Source: Morella rubra
Taxonomy: Eukaryota > Streptophyta > Magnoliopsida > Fagales > Myricaceae
DNA: 64,000 nucleotides
Reading direction: 5' to 3'
Assembly (NCBI GenBank): GCA_003952965.2
Contig: CM025850.1
Location: 22,370,686-22,434,685, forward strand
Below, piece after piece: positions 1 to 10,475 of this stretch (its first letter is position 1; every line of letters begins with the position of its first letter). Both the position numbers and the translations under genes were made by a program. Under the pieces are notes generated by a model. It was not told where the DNA came from and did not search any database. It saw nothing but the letters and a program-made list of their open reading frames with translations.

Positions 1-369
1 ACCCCTTTCAAATATACTACATACGTATATAATTAATAACTACTAAGTAACTATAGATCACATGTTAATCGAATCAAACATTAACATACAACTTAACAGA
101 AATAACAAAACATAAAAAACTAAAAACAAAATTAACACTACTTAACAGAAATAACAAAACATAAAAAATAAAAACAAAATTAACACTAAATCACTTTCTA
201 GTCTCTGCAAATTATATCTGTTAAATTATACAACCCAATTTAGCAACCAAATATATAGCAACTATAGTCTATAATCAATCAAATAAAATAAACAAACTAT
301 ACATTTTTTAGCAACTATAAATAGACTCGGCATTCTAATTCATAAAATAATATAATACAACAACCAATT
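1..369. other. AT-rich intergenic sequence
   Basis: Very AT-rich sequence without a credible reading frame. A short direct repeat (cttaacagaaataacaaaac) occurs near 90 and again near 142. Nothing else is recognised. Confidence 0.6.
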
Positions 370-1130
370 ATATATTTTTAGCAATAAATTCATACATTCC
401 AATTCATATATTTCCAGCAACCAATTCATACATTCCAATTCATATTTTTCAGCAACCGATTCATACATTCCAATTACTATTTTTCAGCAATCAATTAATA
501 TATTTTCAACAACCAATTCATACAAACCAATTCATATATTTCAGCAATAAATTCATACATTCCAATTCATATATTTCCAGCAACCAATTCATATATTCCA
601 ATTCATATTTTTCAACAACCAATTCATACAAATTATATTTTTCAGCAATCAATTCATATATTTTCAGCAACCAATTCATACAAATATTCATATATTTTCA
701 GCAATAAATTCATACATTCCAATTCATATATTTCAGCAACCAATTCATACATTCAATTCATATTTTTCAGCAACAATTCATACAAATTACTATTTTTCAG
801 CAATCAATTCATATATTTTCAGCAACCAATTCATACAAAACATATATTTTCAGCAATAAATTCAAATATTTCAATTCATATATTTCCAGAATGAATTCAT
901 ACAAAACAAAAAATATATTTTCAGCAATCAATTCATACAAACCAATTTATATATTTTCAGCAATAAATTCATACATTCCAATTCATATATTTCTCAACAA
1001 TTCATACATTCATATTCATATATTTTCAGCAACCAATTCATACAGCAATTTCATATTTTTCACAAATTCATACATTTTCATCAAAAAACATATATTTCAT
1101 CAGCAACCAATTCATATAATAGTATAATAC
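370..1130. repeat. AT-rich minisatellite
   Basis: About twenty imperfect tandem copies of a unit of roughly 35-40 bp built from 'caattcatacattcc', 'aattcatatattt' and 'cagcaacc'. Units vary in length and order, as expected of a slippage-prone array. The apparent 78-residue frame at 891-1127 is a translation of the repeat and is not a gene. Confidence 0.9.
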
Positions 1131-1490
1131 AACAAGTCAACAACAAATTCATAAGCAACACTCCAACAAAACCAATCTCCAATCTCCAACAAAATCAATC
1201 TCCAACACAACAGAACCCAATAATCCAATTCATAAGCCCTGACCTCCAATCTCCATGTAATTAATTTCATTCATATTTTATAAAATACGAAAATATATAT
1301 TGAGTCTGAGTCACTGACCTGAACAGCAATGCAAAACCAACACTTCAAATTATTTCTGATTTGCTGTCCAACTATAAGCAAAGACAACAAACCCCCGATC
1401 TACCAATCGGCAATCACAGATTCACAAGCAAGCCAAAGCCAAAGCCACAACCAAAGCACTTGCAATTTGCAAACTCTGCAGGAAGATAAC
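1131..1490. other. Non-coding AT-rich stretch
   Basis: Low-complexity sequence with repeated 'aatctccaac' words around 1170-1205 and CA-rich sequence further on. No gene or element is recognised. Confidence 0.5.
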
Positions 1491-1500
1491 ATATGACTTA

Positions 1501-1590
1501 TGAGAGTGAGAAAGAGAGAGAGAGAGATAAAGAGAGAGAGACAGACCATGGGTTGCAGCTTAGGGTTCTTAGAGAGAGAGAGAGAGCAGC
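1501..1590. repeat. GA microsatellite
   Basis: Two interrupted runs of GA/GAGAGA, about 1503-1542 and 1570-1588. Reading frames on both strands across this block (Arg/Glu-rich on +, Ser/Leu-rich on -) are translations of the dinucleotide repeat. Confidence 0.9.
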
Positions 1591-1699
1591 TTTGCCTCTG
1601 TATGGCGCAAGGCGCCGGCGAGCGGTGGCAGCTTGGGGGGGACTGGCGGCGGCGGCGGCAAGTGGCAGCTTAGGGTTAGGTTTTGTTTTTGCGAAGGGG

Positions 1700-1830
1700 G
1701 AGAATGGGGGTGATTTTCGTGAAGTTCGAATGGGGGGGAGGGAGTTGAAATTCGTGAAGGGGGGGAGAGGGGGAGCCAAAAATTCATGAAGGGGGGGGGA
1801 GCTGAAATTCGCGAAGGGGGGAGGGGATTT
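1700..1830. repeat. G-rich short tandem repeat
   Basis: Four imperfect copies of a 25-37 bp unit of the form 'aattcgtgaaggggggg', starting near 1712, 1748, 1781 and 1806. Upstream is a GC-rich block containing a CGG run (about 1645-1660). Such G-runs could form G-quadruplexes; that is inference only. Confidence 0.8.
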
Positions 1831-1857
1831 AGTGAAACGCGCATTTAACAAAAACGC

Positions 1858-2301
1858 TGCGGTAGGTATACATTCTATAGCGGTGGTCACTGACCGCCGC
1901 TATATAAACCGCCTATATTGGGTTTATAGCGGCGGTCATAGACCGCAGCTATATACCGCCTATGGTAGCGGTTTCATAGCGGCGGTCCGTGACCGCTGCT
2001 TTGGGCGGCGCTACCACCGCCGCTATAGGCATCTTTTCAGACGCGTTTTAAGTAAACCACTGGGATATGGGTATAAAGCGGCAGTTTTATCGACCGTCGC
2101 TAAAAAGACCACCTCTATAGACCTACATTTAATAAGATGATGGACGGTAGTTACCTTAAGCAAACGAGTGGGTTGGCATTGTGACTATAGGCATCTTTTC
2201 AGACGCGTTTTAAGTAAACCACTGGGATATGGGTATAAAGCGGCAGTTTTATCGACCGTCGCTAAAAAGACCACCTCTATAGACCTATTTTTTTTGTAGT
2301 G
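1858..2301. mobile_element. CACTA-type transposon terminal region
   Basis: The block ends with 'tttttttgtagtg' at 2289-2301, the reverse complement of the CACTACAAA terminus typical of plant CACTA (En/Spm) elements. Inside it are many direct and inverted copies of 'tagcggcggt' and its complement, the subterminal repeats that bind the transposase in this superfamily. No matching CACTACAA end was found upstream in the window, so this is one end of an element that starts outside the window or has been truncated. It carries a 162-bp-offset duplication listed separately. Confidence 0.72.
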
Positions 2302-2325
2302 CCTCTATTTAATAAGATGATGGAC
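2022..2325. repeat. Direct duplication of the CACTA end and its flank
   Basis: Sequence from 2022 ('ctataggcatcttttcag') to 2145 recurs from 2184 to about 2325, near-identical with a 162-bp offset at the left edge. The second copy has the oligo-T/GTAGTG terminus plus the flanking 'atttaataagatgatgga'. The first copy has the same flank but lacks the terminus itself. The duplication therefore includes host flank and one copy has lost the transposon end. Confidence 0.8.
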
Positions 2326-3290
2326 TCTATCATGGTAGTAGCAAACAGTAGGTGTAATGTAAGAGTACATGCACTGAACGGATCAAATATGAATACCTTC
2401 TGGAAGTTATTAAATACAACAATTATTTATTGTATCCTTAGACCTAAGAGGTTTATATGGATCTATTTATTGTGTACTTGTGCTTTGACCGAGTCATTTG
2501 GTGATGATCTTTCTAAGTCAAAAATTTCAGATAACATCGGGTCTTGTATATAATAAGTGGTTTGTATAAATGCTCAATAAGGAATCCACCAGTCTCTTAA
2601 AGGCAGTATATTCAATATATCTATATAGGGTTGGACTAGAAAAGAATCCATTGGCCAATGGTATTTTGTGAAAATATTTTTCGAAATTAATATATATATA
2701 TATATATTTTGAAATTATTTTGGGAACAATTGATAGTCCAACGAGTGACAAATTGTGAATTGAGAATATGAGTTAGGGACTTAATCGGTGATTATGATTC
2801 CAGTCCTATTAACTCATGTGGAATATATATGGTGGAAGGATAAATAAACAAATAATTGTTAGCAAAGGATTTTACAAATCAATCTCAAATACTCGGGGGT
2901 AAATTGTGATATGTTAATGGACATGATCATAATTTGTAGAAGCCAAAATTTCGAAATAAAAGAATATAAGGGAGTTAATGGAAAAAAAGTTTTTCATGTG
3001 ATCCTACGGCCGAGATCTGAGGTCCTAACGATCCCACGCTATATCAAGCTAGGGTTCAGAAAAATACTATAAGATAGCTTTTTCTAGATAGTTGGCCATT
3101 ATGACTTTGAGAAACCCTATGACAGCTGTGAGGCATGGAAAGGAGGAGGCAAAACATTTGGGCTGCTCAATTGTGAAATCAAAGACTCAAGGTGTGAGAT
3201 CAACAAGACCTGAAGATTATCGAAGATTGAAGATTCAATTACAAACAAAGTTCAAGATTGTTTGTCAGATCAAATAAGTATAATTTTTCC
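2326..3290. other. Unassigned sequence, possibly retroelement leader
   Basis: No gene recognised. Contains a TA microsatellite (about 2691-2706). It lies directly upstream of a copia gag fragment in the same orientation and may be leader or gag N-terminal sequence too decayed to read. Confidence 0.35.
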
Positions 3291-3298
3291 CAGGCAAA

Positions 3299-3957
3299 TT
3301 GTCAAAATCCTCCGTCATTGAAGAGGAGAATGAAGAGGAGGAGGATGAGGAAAGCAAAGATGAGGATATTGCTTTCATCATTAGAAATTTCAAAAGCTTT
3401 CTAAGTAAGAAGCAAGGAAGAAGAGATTTCAAGGACTTCAAGAAGGATTTCAAGAAGGACCTTACAAGGGAGAGACAAGAGGAAGGAGCACATTATGTGC
3501 TACGAGTGCAAAAAACCTGAGAACATGAAGATGGAGTGTCCTTTTCTCAAAGACAAGAGGAAGTTCAAGAAAAGAGCGATGAAGATGACTTGCGATGACA
3601 CCGACTTGAGCTCAACCGAAAATGAGGTGGAAGAAGTAGTCTATATGTGCTTTATGGCCATAGATGATGATAAGGTATATTTCATGGATAATGAATTCAA
3701 ACCTTCTTATCTTAAATTTGAGAATACTTTTGATGAACTTCATTATGAATTTTAAAAACTTGGTGCAAAGTATGCTTCTTTGAAAAAGAAGGTCATTTTC
3801 ATTTCAAAAGAATTTGAGTTGTTGGAAAATTGGCAAAATGATTTGCTAAAGCAAAAAATTTTGGATTTTGCAAAAGAAAATGTTGCTTTGAATGATAAGA
3901 GTATCTGTCAAAGTAAGACCCTTGAGAAATTTGCTCAAGAAAAAAAAAATCTTTAAA
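3299..3957 (+). pseudogene. Copia gag fragment with CCHC knuckle
   Basis: This is a broken piece of a Ty1/copia gag polyprotein, the nucleocapsid protein that packages element RNA. An acidic stretch and a Lys/Phe-rich 'FKDFKKDFKKD' segment lie in the frame at 3299-3520. After a frame change near 3495 comes a zinc-knuckle-like 'CYECKKPENMKMECP', then 'CFMAIDDD', a familiar gag C-terminal motif. A TAA at about 3753-3755 interrupts the frame, but the coiled-coil-like continuation (LLKQKILDFAKENVALNDKS) can be read in frame to about 3957. The knuckle has Asn where the zinc-binding His should be. No protease, integrase or RT follows. It is a dead fragment; the family is clear from the knuckle and flanking motifs, the clade (SIRE-like) is inference. 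Confidence 0.72.
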
Positions 3958-4089
3958 TTTGATCTTAAGTAGCTAAAGATGTGTGTTTGATAATAGCTCT
4001 GGCCGAGCTCTATATAAGACCTTAGATGTTCATTTGTTAGGATGAAGTCATTTATCAACTTGATCCTAACAAATAAACGGATGGGTCAA

Positions 4090-4516
4090 GCACACATTTT
4101 ATTTTGGTATGGCAGTTGCCATTTTCCGTAAGTCCTCCCATCGTGCTCTGTATTGGAAGGTGAGGCTCAAGCGGCCCTCTTTGCAGTGAATAAGGCTTGT
4201 GAGTGGAACTTGAGGAAAATTCATCTGAAAGGCGATTCACTCACGGTAATTCAAGCTCTAAAAACTCCTTAGTTGGTTGATGGGTGGACTACACAAAGGA
4301 GAATCAATGAGATCCTGGAGAACCTTTCTTCCTTTGTGGAGTGGGAGGCCTCTCTTGTTCACCATAGTGCGAATGTTATGGCGCACGAATGGGCTAGAGA
4401 GAAGGCTCGGAGTTTTGGCAGGCGAAGTAGTTACACGCCTCTGATTGACCATGACAAAGACCCTCCTGTGTGATGTTGCCCGGTCCTCTTATTCACCCAA
4501 AAAAGAAAAAAAAAAG
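4090..4516 (+). pseudogene. LINE 3' end with RNase H domain and poly-A
   Basis: Frame 4156-4473 reads 'GEAQAALFAVNKACEW', then 'KIHLKGDSLTVIQALK', an in-frame TAG at 4270-4272, and 'SLVHHSANVMAHEWAREKA'. These are the central and C-terminal motifs of the RNase H-like (RVT_3) domain at the end of plant LINE ORF2 proteins: the acidic GDS motif and the H..N..AH helix. About 40 bp after the stop is an A-rich tail (4499-4516). The piece is 5'-truncated, as is usual for LINEs copied by target-primed reverse transcription. No RT is present. Confidence 0.72.
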
Positions 4517-4918
4517 TCAGTTGTCAAATTTTTTAGTGTAAAAGCTTTACTTCAACTTTTGATGTTGACTAGTAGCTTGAGTTACTCTCTAATGAATCCC
4601 GTATTACTACGATAGCCTCACTAATTCCTCTGCACACCCCATCAAGGGATTTGTTTGGTTCATAAACACGTTACAGGTTTCCACCGAGGGGGCCATGATC
4701 CACCTCTCGGTGGCTTGACAGGGTGATTGCACGGGCGGAGGTGAATTTTAATAAAATTTGCAAGAATTTTAATATTATAAAGAGTTTTAATTCTAATCAT
4801 AAAATTTAACTACCATCAAAACTCACAAAAAGTGCAATACAGAAACTTTCACCCCAACCAAATCTTTTACATGCGCACTTTCACATCCCAAATTCTTAAA
4901 AATACAAATGAAAACTGA
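4517..4918. other. Unassigned flank of the MULE
   Basis: No gene or repeat structure recognised between the LINE tail and the MULE target-site duplication. Confidence 0.4.
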
Positions 4919-4927
4919 AAAAAATTT

Positions 4928-5140
4928 GGGAAAATTACACTTTGCACCCCTAAACTATGGGGTACCTGACACTTTGCACCCCCTTGTCTTGATTTCGTGA
5001 CATTGGGCCCCCAAACTTCTGATTTCCGTCGATTGCCACCCCGAAGCCAATTTCTCCGTTAAGACTGACGGTATTAAGCGCACGTGCCGTCCACGTGAGG
5101 CACTTAAAAATTTTCTCCCCGTTTTGCCCTCCATTATTCT
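4928..5140 (+). repeat. MULE left terminal inverted repeat
   Basis: 213 bp starting gggaaaattacactttgcac; matches the reverse complement of 10255-10466 with roughly 14 differences. Both ends carry the 'acactttgcacccc' core shared by the other MITEs in this window. Confidence 0.9.
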
Positions 5141-6511
5141 CGAAGACTCGATTCCCTCCCTCCAACACTTAGCCCAAATCTATTTCTCCTCCCGACAGTT
5201 CTCCATTTGCACTAACTTAACTCAACACTCGAACTTACCAGGGCAAGGTCTTCGGCGCTGAGCATTTCGTATTTGTTGAGCAATAATCATCAATCAAACT
5301 TTGTTAAAGGTATGCGATGGGCTTCTTCCGATTTTTTGAAGATGAGTTCTTCTGATTTTAGGGTTTTCGCGTTGTAGATGTGGTTTTGCAAGGATAGTGC
5401 ATTTTTAAGTGACTTGCATGCATAAATAGTATTGAATCGTAGAATTTGTCTTCTTCAGGTGGAATTTGTCTTCTTTGTGTGGAATTTTGGTTTGCCGAAG
5501 TGGTCCTGCTTTCCTGTGGTCCCCTAGTGTCGGTCTTTTTCTTTATTGCTCACTGTGGTCCCTTGGTGTCGGGCTCACTTTTCACTCAATATTGGTTTGC
5601 CGAAGTGGTCCCATAACCCATAATGTAATCTGTATGTTTTTTGTTTACCTTTTCGAAAGCACGTGAGTCTCTTTTGTTCACGTTTTACAGATAAAAAAAC
5701 TGTACAAGTTGCTTTCCCACCACAAGTGCACTTATTTTAATGTTTATGGTCGATGCACTAAGCTCCTACCCTATCTGTTGTTTTATTTTTATACTTTACT
5801 GGATGTGTGCTGAATTTTAATGCACTTATTTTTATGTTACGTGGGTGGAGATGTCTCCCCGTAGTTTTTCCTAATTTTGCAGCAATATACTAGCCTAATT
5901 ATATGTGGGTCTGGTTAGGGTTGATAACAGGTTCAGTTCAGGATGGATTAACATAATGTATTTAATTCAGCAACATTAGGTCCTTTATTATATGTCAACC
6001 TACCAGCTAGAATTCTAGAGTACTGCTGATATGAGTTATTTGTTTTATAATTCATTCTTCTGTTATGGTATGGTATTGAACATTGAACCTTTCCTGTTAT
6101 GGGAGTCAGGAAATGCCATCTGTTGGAGGTATAATCAATGAATTAAGCTAATATTCCTCTACTAATGGGGGGAATCAAATAGGATATCTTTTTATTCTGA
6201 AACATTGTTCTAGTAGTATTCCAGCATTTTGTTTCTTTCCAAACTTATGGGGGGGAATCAAACAGGATATTAAGCAATGTGATCTAAATTTTATAGACTA
6301 ACCCAGTGTTTTATTTTACCTGGCAGGTGTGTTGCTTATAACTGCACAGTTGGGAGTACTGCTCTGTGGGCATTTATAGACTTATCCATTGTTTAAGGTG
6401 AGCTTAATTTAATTTTTTATATAGTTTTACATTTCGCAATGTGATCTGAAATTTATATACTAACCCAGTGTGTTTTACTTCAGACAGGTGTGGTGCTTTA
6501 TAAATTCTTAA
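5141..6511 (+). other. MULE 5' leader region
   Basis: Non-coding part of the MULE ahead of the transposase frame. It contains exact 20-mers 'ttggtttgccgaagtggtcc' near 5487 and 5591, and a 68-bp imperfect direct repeat (6274-6341 and 6436-6505), both copies ending in a possible splice acceptor 'caggtgtgg/t'. Leader introns are likely; their borders cannot be set from sequence alone. Confidence 0.5.
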
Positions 6512-8242
6512 CATGCCATCTGAGTTTCTTCTATTTGAGGTGCACTATGGCGGTAGATTTAGTAGAGGAACTTCGGGTGTTCTTATGTGGGTGGAGATGT
6601 GTCAGTGTATGACGAAGCATATGATGCAGATTGCTTGTCATTTTTTGAACTTGAGGATATTGTGAAAGCATATGGATATAAGCCTGGTGACCTGATCTAC
6701 TACAAGCAGCTAGGGAAAACTCTCGATGATGGTACTGTCCTTGTGTCATCTGATCATGACGTTCTGGCAATGGTGAAGAGTCATGCGGGAGAAGCTGTTG
6801 TGGTGCTATACTTAGTTTCATTCAGTGAAATTCCAGAGGGTGAGCTGAATGGGGAGGATGTTGAGAAGGTATTGAAGAACGTGAGAGACATAGATTGGGG
6901 ATGAATGATCCTTTTTGGAATCAAGTCCTTAGCAGCGATGACGAGTTTTTTGACGTTGAGGTGGCCACCGTTCGTAATGACGGTGCAGGACCTTCTTCTG
7001 CTGGAGGTCATACCTCTAGTGGGGCTGATGGAGGAGGTGATGATGGAGGCGATGATTCTAGTGACAGTTTTTTTAGCGCCGATGGAGGTGACAATGGAGG
7101 GACTAATGGAGGTGACGATGGAGGTGATAGAGGCAATGATGGAGGTGATCCAGGACCATCTGAAATTCCTCGCGACCCATCTAAAGGAAAGCAGCCAATC
7201 ATTAAAGAATGTATCACCGATGGTACTTATTTTTTGTATGATTTTTATTGTAAAGTTTTTTGTTTTTGCTCATTTTACTATACAATATAACTGTTTATTT
7301 TGTGTTGCAGATAGTGTCTCGGATATTGGAAGAAGCGATGTTTTGGAGTCTCCTAAAGTTACTGAGGCAGAGGATGATGTGATCAATAGTCTACCTGAAG
7401 CGTACCCTGGACCTGAGTTCCACGCTTCAGACTTGGGTGCCCCTGTTTTGAAGCTTGGGATGAAGTTTCCGTCATCTCAGATGTTTAGAGAAGCTGTGCG
7501 ATTGGAGAATGTATTGTATATGGGTTGTGTTGTCAATGATGCCTGATCATTGCAATCCAAAACTTCAATGATGTCTGATCATTTGCAATTGCTGAGTATG
7601 CCCTGATTTGTTTGCAATTGCTGAGTATAAGGAGTTGGTTCCTGTCTACTTATTTCGATATCACAGGGGTTAGTGGGCTTTGCATTTGGAAACTCAGTTT
7701 TATTCATGTTTTTATGACCTAAAGTTTGAACTTTGTGATTTTCTTAATTATGCCAAGATTTTTGTATCATGTTTGTAGAACGAAGAAAATGTATTAAGTC
7801 AACCTCCTGCAGCAAGAACAAGAAGTGGAGGAAAAACAACAAAAATCATACCACCTCCACCTGCAGCCCCTCGGACTATACCACAACCTGCAGCGCCTCA
7901 AACTCCAGTAACAGAGGTTGCATCTCAGCCTACAGTTGCTGTCACAGAGCAGAGGAAGAGCAGACCAATGAGTGCATCACAGCCGCTGTCTTCGATTGGA
8001 TCTAGGGTGCATCGAAGGTCTGGAAGATTGGCGGAGCAAGTTGGAAGGAAATCCGGTAGCTCGTCAAGTCATGGAAATCGGCAGGAGGATCCTATTGTTG
8101 TGGAGGACATTGCTGGCAACGACGAAGTAACCCATGAACCAAGTAGGCAACCAGGGAGAGTGAGTTGGGGCACTCCGCAAACATTATGGGCTCAGTTTGG
8201 GAGTGGTTTCATTGCAAACCAGAATAATGACAAGCATACTTA
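6512..8242 (+). pseudogene. mudrA-like MULE transposase, catalytic core deleted
   Basis: This is the remains of the element's transposase. ATG at 6512 opens 'MPSEFLLFEVHYGGRFSRG', the start of the PB1-like N-terminal domain of plant MURA proteins. A one-base shift near 6570-6587 leads into 'GGDVSVYDEAYDADCLSFF' and 'YGYKPGDLIYYK'. A second shift near 6895 leads into an acidic Gly/Asp-repeat linker (DGGDDGG type). An intron at 7223-7310 (GT...TTGCAG) keeps phase exactly, then 'LKLGMKFPSSQMFREAVR' is the MuDR DNA-binding motif before the transposase. The DDE transposase domain and SWIM zinc finger expected next are absent: only ~230 non-coding bases separate a stop after VVNDA (about 7546) from a C-terminal tail exon (from 7775, acceptor 'tttgtag') that is Pro/Ser-rich, contains 'VHRRSGRLAEQVGRKSG' and stops at 8240-8242. 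It cannot encode an active transposase. Confidence 0.82.
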
Positions 8243-8382
8243 GGAATTGTTTATGGCTGTTTTTGTCACAATGTTGTGTATTTAGGTGGAAGTAAGCACA
8301 TTGGTATTTTTGGCACAATGTTGTGTAATACCACTGTTTTTTGTGACAATGAATATTTAAGGTCGTGTTTATATTTTGGACT

Positions 8383-8510
8383 CATATTCATGCTACTGAT
8401 ATGGGTCTTTTGGATGTATTTGATACATTTGGGTACATTTTGGAGCATATTCATGCTATTGATATGGGTCTTTTAAATGTATTTGATATATTTTGGAGCA
8501 TATTCATGTG
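8383..8510. repeat. Short tandem repeat in MULE
   Basis: Units starting 'catattcatgctactgatatgggtctttt' at 8383, 8446 and a partial one at 8499 (periods of 63 and 53 bp). Lies just downstream of the transposase stop, probably in its 3' UTR. Confidence 0.7.
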
Positions 8511-8818
8511 CTAAAATGGATGTTTTTGATGTTGAGCAGACCTGCCTTAAGGTTATACCGGGTACATTACAACAAATGCCTTTATTTGCTTTAAACAGAT
8601 ATGATCAAAAAATAGCAATACAAGGTACATAGCAATGATTCATTGCATACAGGGTAGGTAGCAATACAAATTTCAAGAACTGCCTTTGAAGGCACTTACA
8701 AGTTCAGCAATACAAATGATAGATTTCCATTTACATATTCCACTACTACATATGTCAATATTGTTGAAAATACAAGCCAATCATCAAGGCAACTATATGA
8801 CCAAATTCAAACTTCACT

Positions 8819-9505
8819 TTATGGTGCCAATGGTAGAGAAACACCCACTTCCTTCTTTGTAACATACATAGAAGGCAACAATAACAAAACAATCAACACC
8901 CACGAGAAAGTCAACATCCTCCTATAGAATTTCTTCTCATCATTGTGACTATATTTTGTGGAAACCAACTCTAATCGTAGCCGTGCATATTGTGTTCTAT
9001 CATCGCACTGCACTTCGCATACTCCTCCTCCATCCTTGCAGTGTGCTTCCCATACTCCTCCTCCATCGTTGCAATGCTTTTCGCATACTCATCCTCCTTT
9101 GTTTTGAGATGACTCTCTATTTCAATCTCTACACGTGTCCTTTCGTGCCTCTCCCGAATACGGCTTAAAACCCTCCTTCCATGGATACACATAGGAGGAT
9201 CAAACCACATGAAAAACCTGCATGATCTCCCAAACTGCATTCATATCATGTATAAAGATTTCAGCGCAATAATAAACATACGTACTAAAACTACATATAC
9301 AAGGTATTACCTTGTGGTTCACACAACTAAAAAACCTTTTGCCAAAATTTGCTTCTGTGTAGGCAGTCTTCAGGCAAGATTCAACTCCACAGTAACAAAT
9401 AGGAATTTTAGTTGAATCTCCACCTATGCTTGTTGCCGAACTTGCAGTACTTGGTGATGGAGGTGAATTGCTTAAAAATATGTGAAAATGAAGAAAACAA
9501 ACCAT
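8819..9505 (-). pseudogene. GRF zinc-finger protein with C-terminal membrane segment, in MULE
   Basis: Two exons on the - strand, convergent with the transposase gene. Exon 1 (9505-9311; start uncertain) has a Ser/Pro-rich lead, then 'ICYCGVESCLKTAYTEANFG' and 'KRFFSCVNHK'. A phase-0 intron (9310-9235, gtaata...tgcag) joins to exon 2 'FGRSCRFFMWFDPPMC'. Together these give the CxCG...RFF.C...C.FF.W.DPPMC pattern of the GRF zinc finger, a nucleic-acid-binding fold. An acidic coiled-coil follows with repeats of MEEEY. Near 8975-9013 a one-base shift is needed to continue into 'MLTFSWVLIVLLLLPSMY', a C-terminal transmembrane helix. GRF-coil-TM proteins are common in plant genomes, often linked to transposons. 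The role here is unknown; transport or DNA-binding help for the transposase is only a guess. Confidence 0.75.
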
Positions 9506-10254
9506 TACAACTCAATTAGAAAGAATTAGTATTGGCTACTAGTTAAGCATTTCAAAAAGAGTTAGGTCATGACTATACTAAGCACTATTCAGTAACTGCT
9601 CATCATGCTTATTGACGAAATTAGTTATTCTTCACAAATAGGATCAATATTTACCAAGATGAATAGGAGATATCTGCTAGCATATGCAATAAGAATGTTT
9701 GGAGTCCTACAGATATGTCGCTGCTGTTAAAGAATATTTCAAGCCAAATTTGTGCTGCTTATTTGCCTATCCTTTTCAAATTGCTTATTTGCCTATCCCA
9801 TGGTGTTACTTGTCTACACTTCTTACAGAATGTGCTTTCATATTTGTATATCTGTCAGTCAACACAAGAGATACTACTTATGTATATGTATTTCACATTA
9901 CTTTATATAGAACTAGTCCAACGAAACCTAGGGAAGAGTATAAGAAACTAGCCACTAAATCCAGTTAAAGTCTCTGAAATAGAAAATACACTTCCCACGA
10001 AGGAGACCAGATTGTTCGAAGAAACGTTCACAGCAACGAGAGGGAAAAATGCACAACATACAGAGCAAGGAGAGGGAAAAATGCAGAAGCTCTTACCACT
10101 GTGACGCCATTTCGAACTATTTCTTCGGTTAATTTGGATTTCAGGCGCCGCTAGGGCTCAGCTATTTCTTTGGGAGGGAATGCCAGATTTTCGACTGCTC
10201 GGGAAAAGATACTTCGGGGAGGGGATGAATGCGTATTTGAAATTCTAAACGGAT
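9506..10254. other. MULE right internal region
   Basis: Between the GRF gene and the right TIR. No coding signal; frames at 9699-9968 lack any recognisable motif. Contains 'agagggaaaaatgca' twice (about 10039 and 10071). The promoter of the - strand GRF gene should lie here. Confidence 0.5.
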
Positions 10255-10466
10255 AGAATAATGGAGGGCAAAACGGGGAGAAAATTTTTAAGTGCCTCAC
10301 ATGGACGGCACGTGCGCTTAATACCGTCAGTCTTAACGAGAAATTGGCTTCGGGGTGGCAATTGATGGAAATCAGAAGTTTGGGAACCCAATGTCACGAA
10401 ATCAAGACAATGAGATACAAAATGTCAGGTACCCCATAGTTGAGGGGTGCAAAGTGTAATTTTCCG
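10255..10466 (-). repeat. MULE right terminal inverted repeat
   Basis: 212 bp, inverted copy of 4928-5140, ending ...gtaattttccg. Its outer edge is 160 bp upstream of the PSRP5 start codon. Confidence 0.9.
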
Positions 10467-10475
10467 AAAAAGTTT

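Larger units (their letters stand above)
4928..10466. mobile_element. MULE (Mutator-like) transposon, 5.5 kb, defective
   Basis: Long terminal inverted repeats (4928-5140 and 10255-10466) bound the element. The 9 bases outside it are aaaaaattt at 4919-4927 and aaaaagttt at 10467-10475, one mismatch, the 9-bp target duplication expected of Mutator-like elements. Inside are a + strand mudrA-like gene (6512-8242) without a catalytic core and a convergent - strand GRF zinc-finger gene (9505-8819). The convergent two-gene layout resembles maize MuDR, but the second gene is a different protein from MURB. With a broken transposase the element could move only if supplied in trans. TIR divergence of about 7% suggests it is not recent. 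Confidence 0.9.

Noticed and set aside
1498..1890. 130-codon - strand frame
   Set aside because: Translation of GA microsatellite and G-rich tandem repeat; Ser/Leu/Pro-rich with no domain.
6531..6821. - strand frame opposite the MULE transposase
   Set aside because: Shadow of the mudrA coding strand.
6905..7546. 213-codon frame across the MULE linker
   Set aside because: Its first half is an out-of-frame reading of the Gly/Asp repeat; only the part after the intron at 7223-7310 is real transposase sequence.
9699..9968. Third MULE gene
   Set aside because: Two overlapping frames with no conserved motif.
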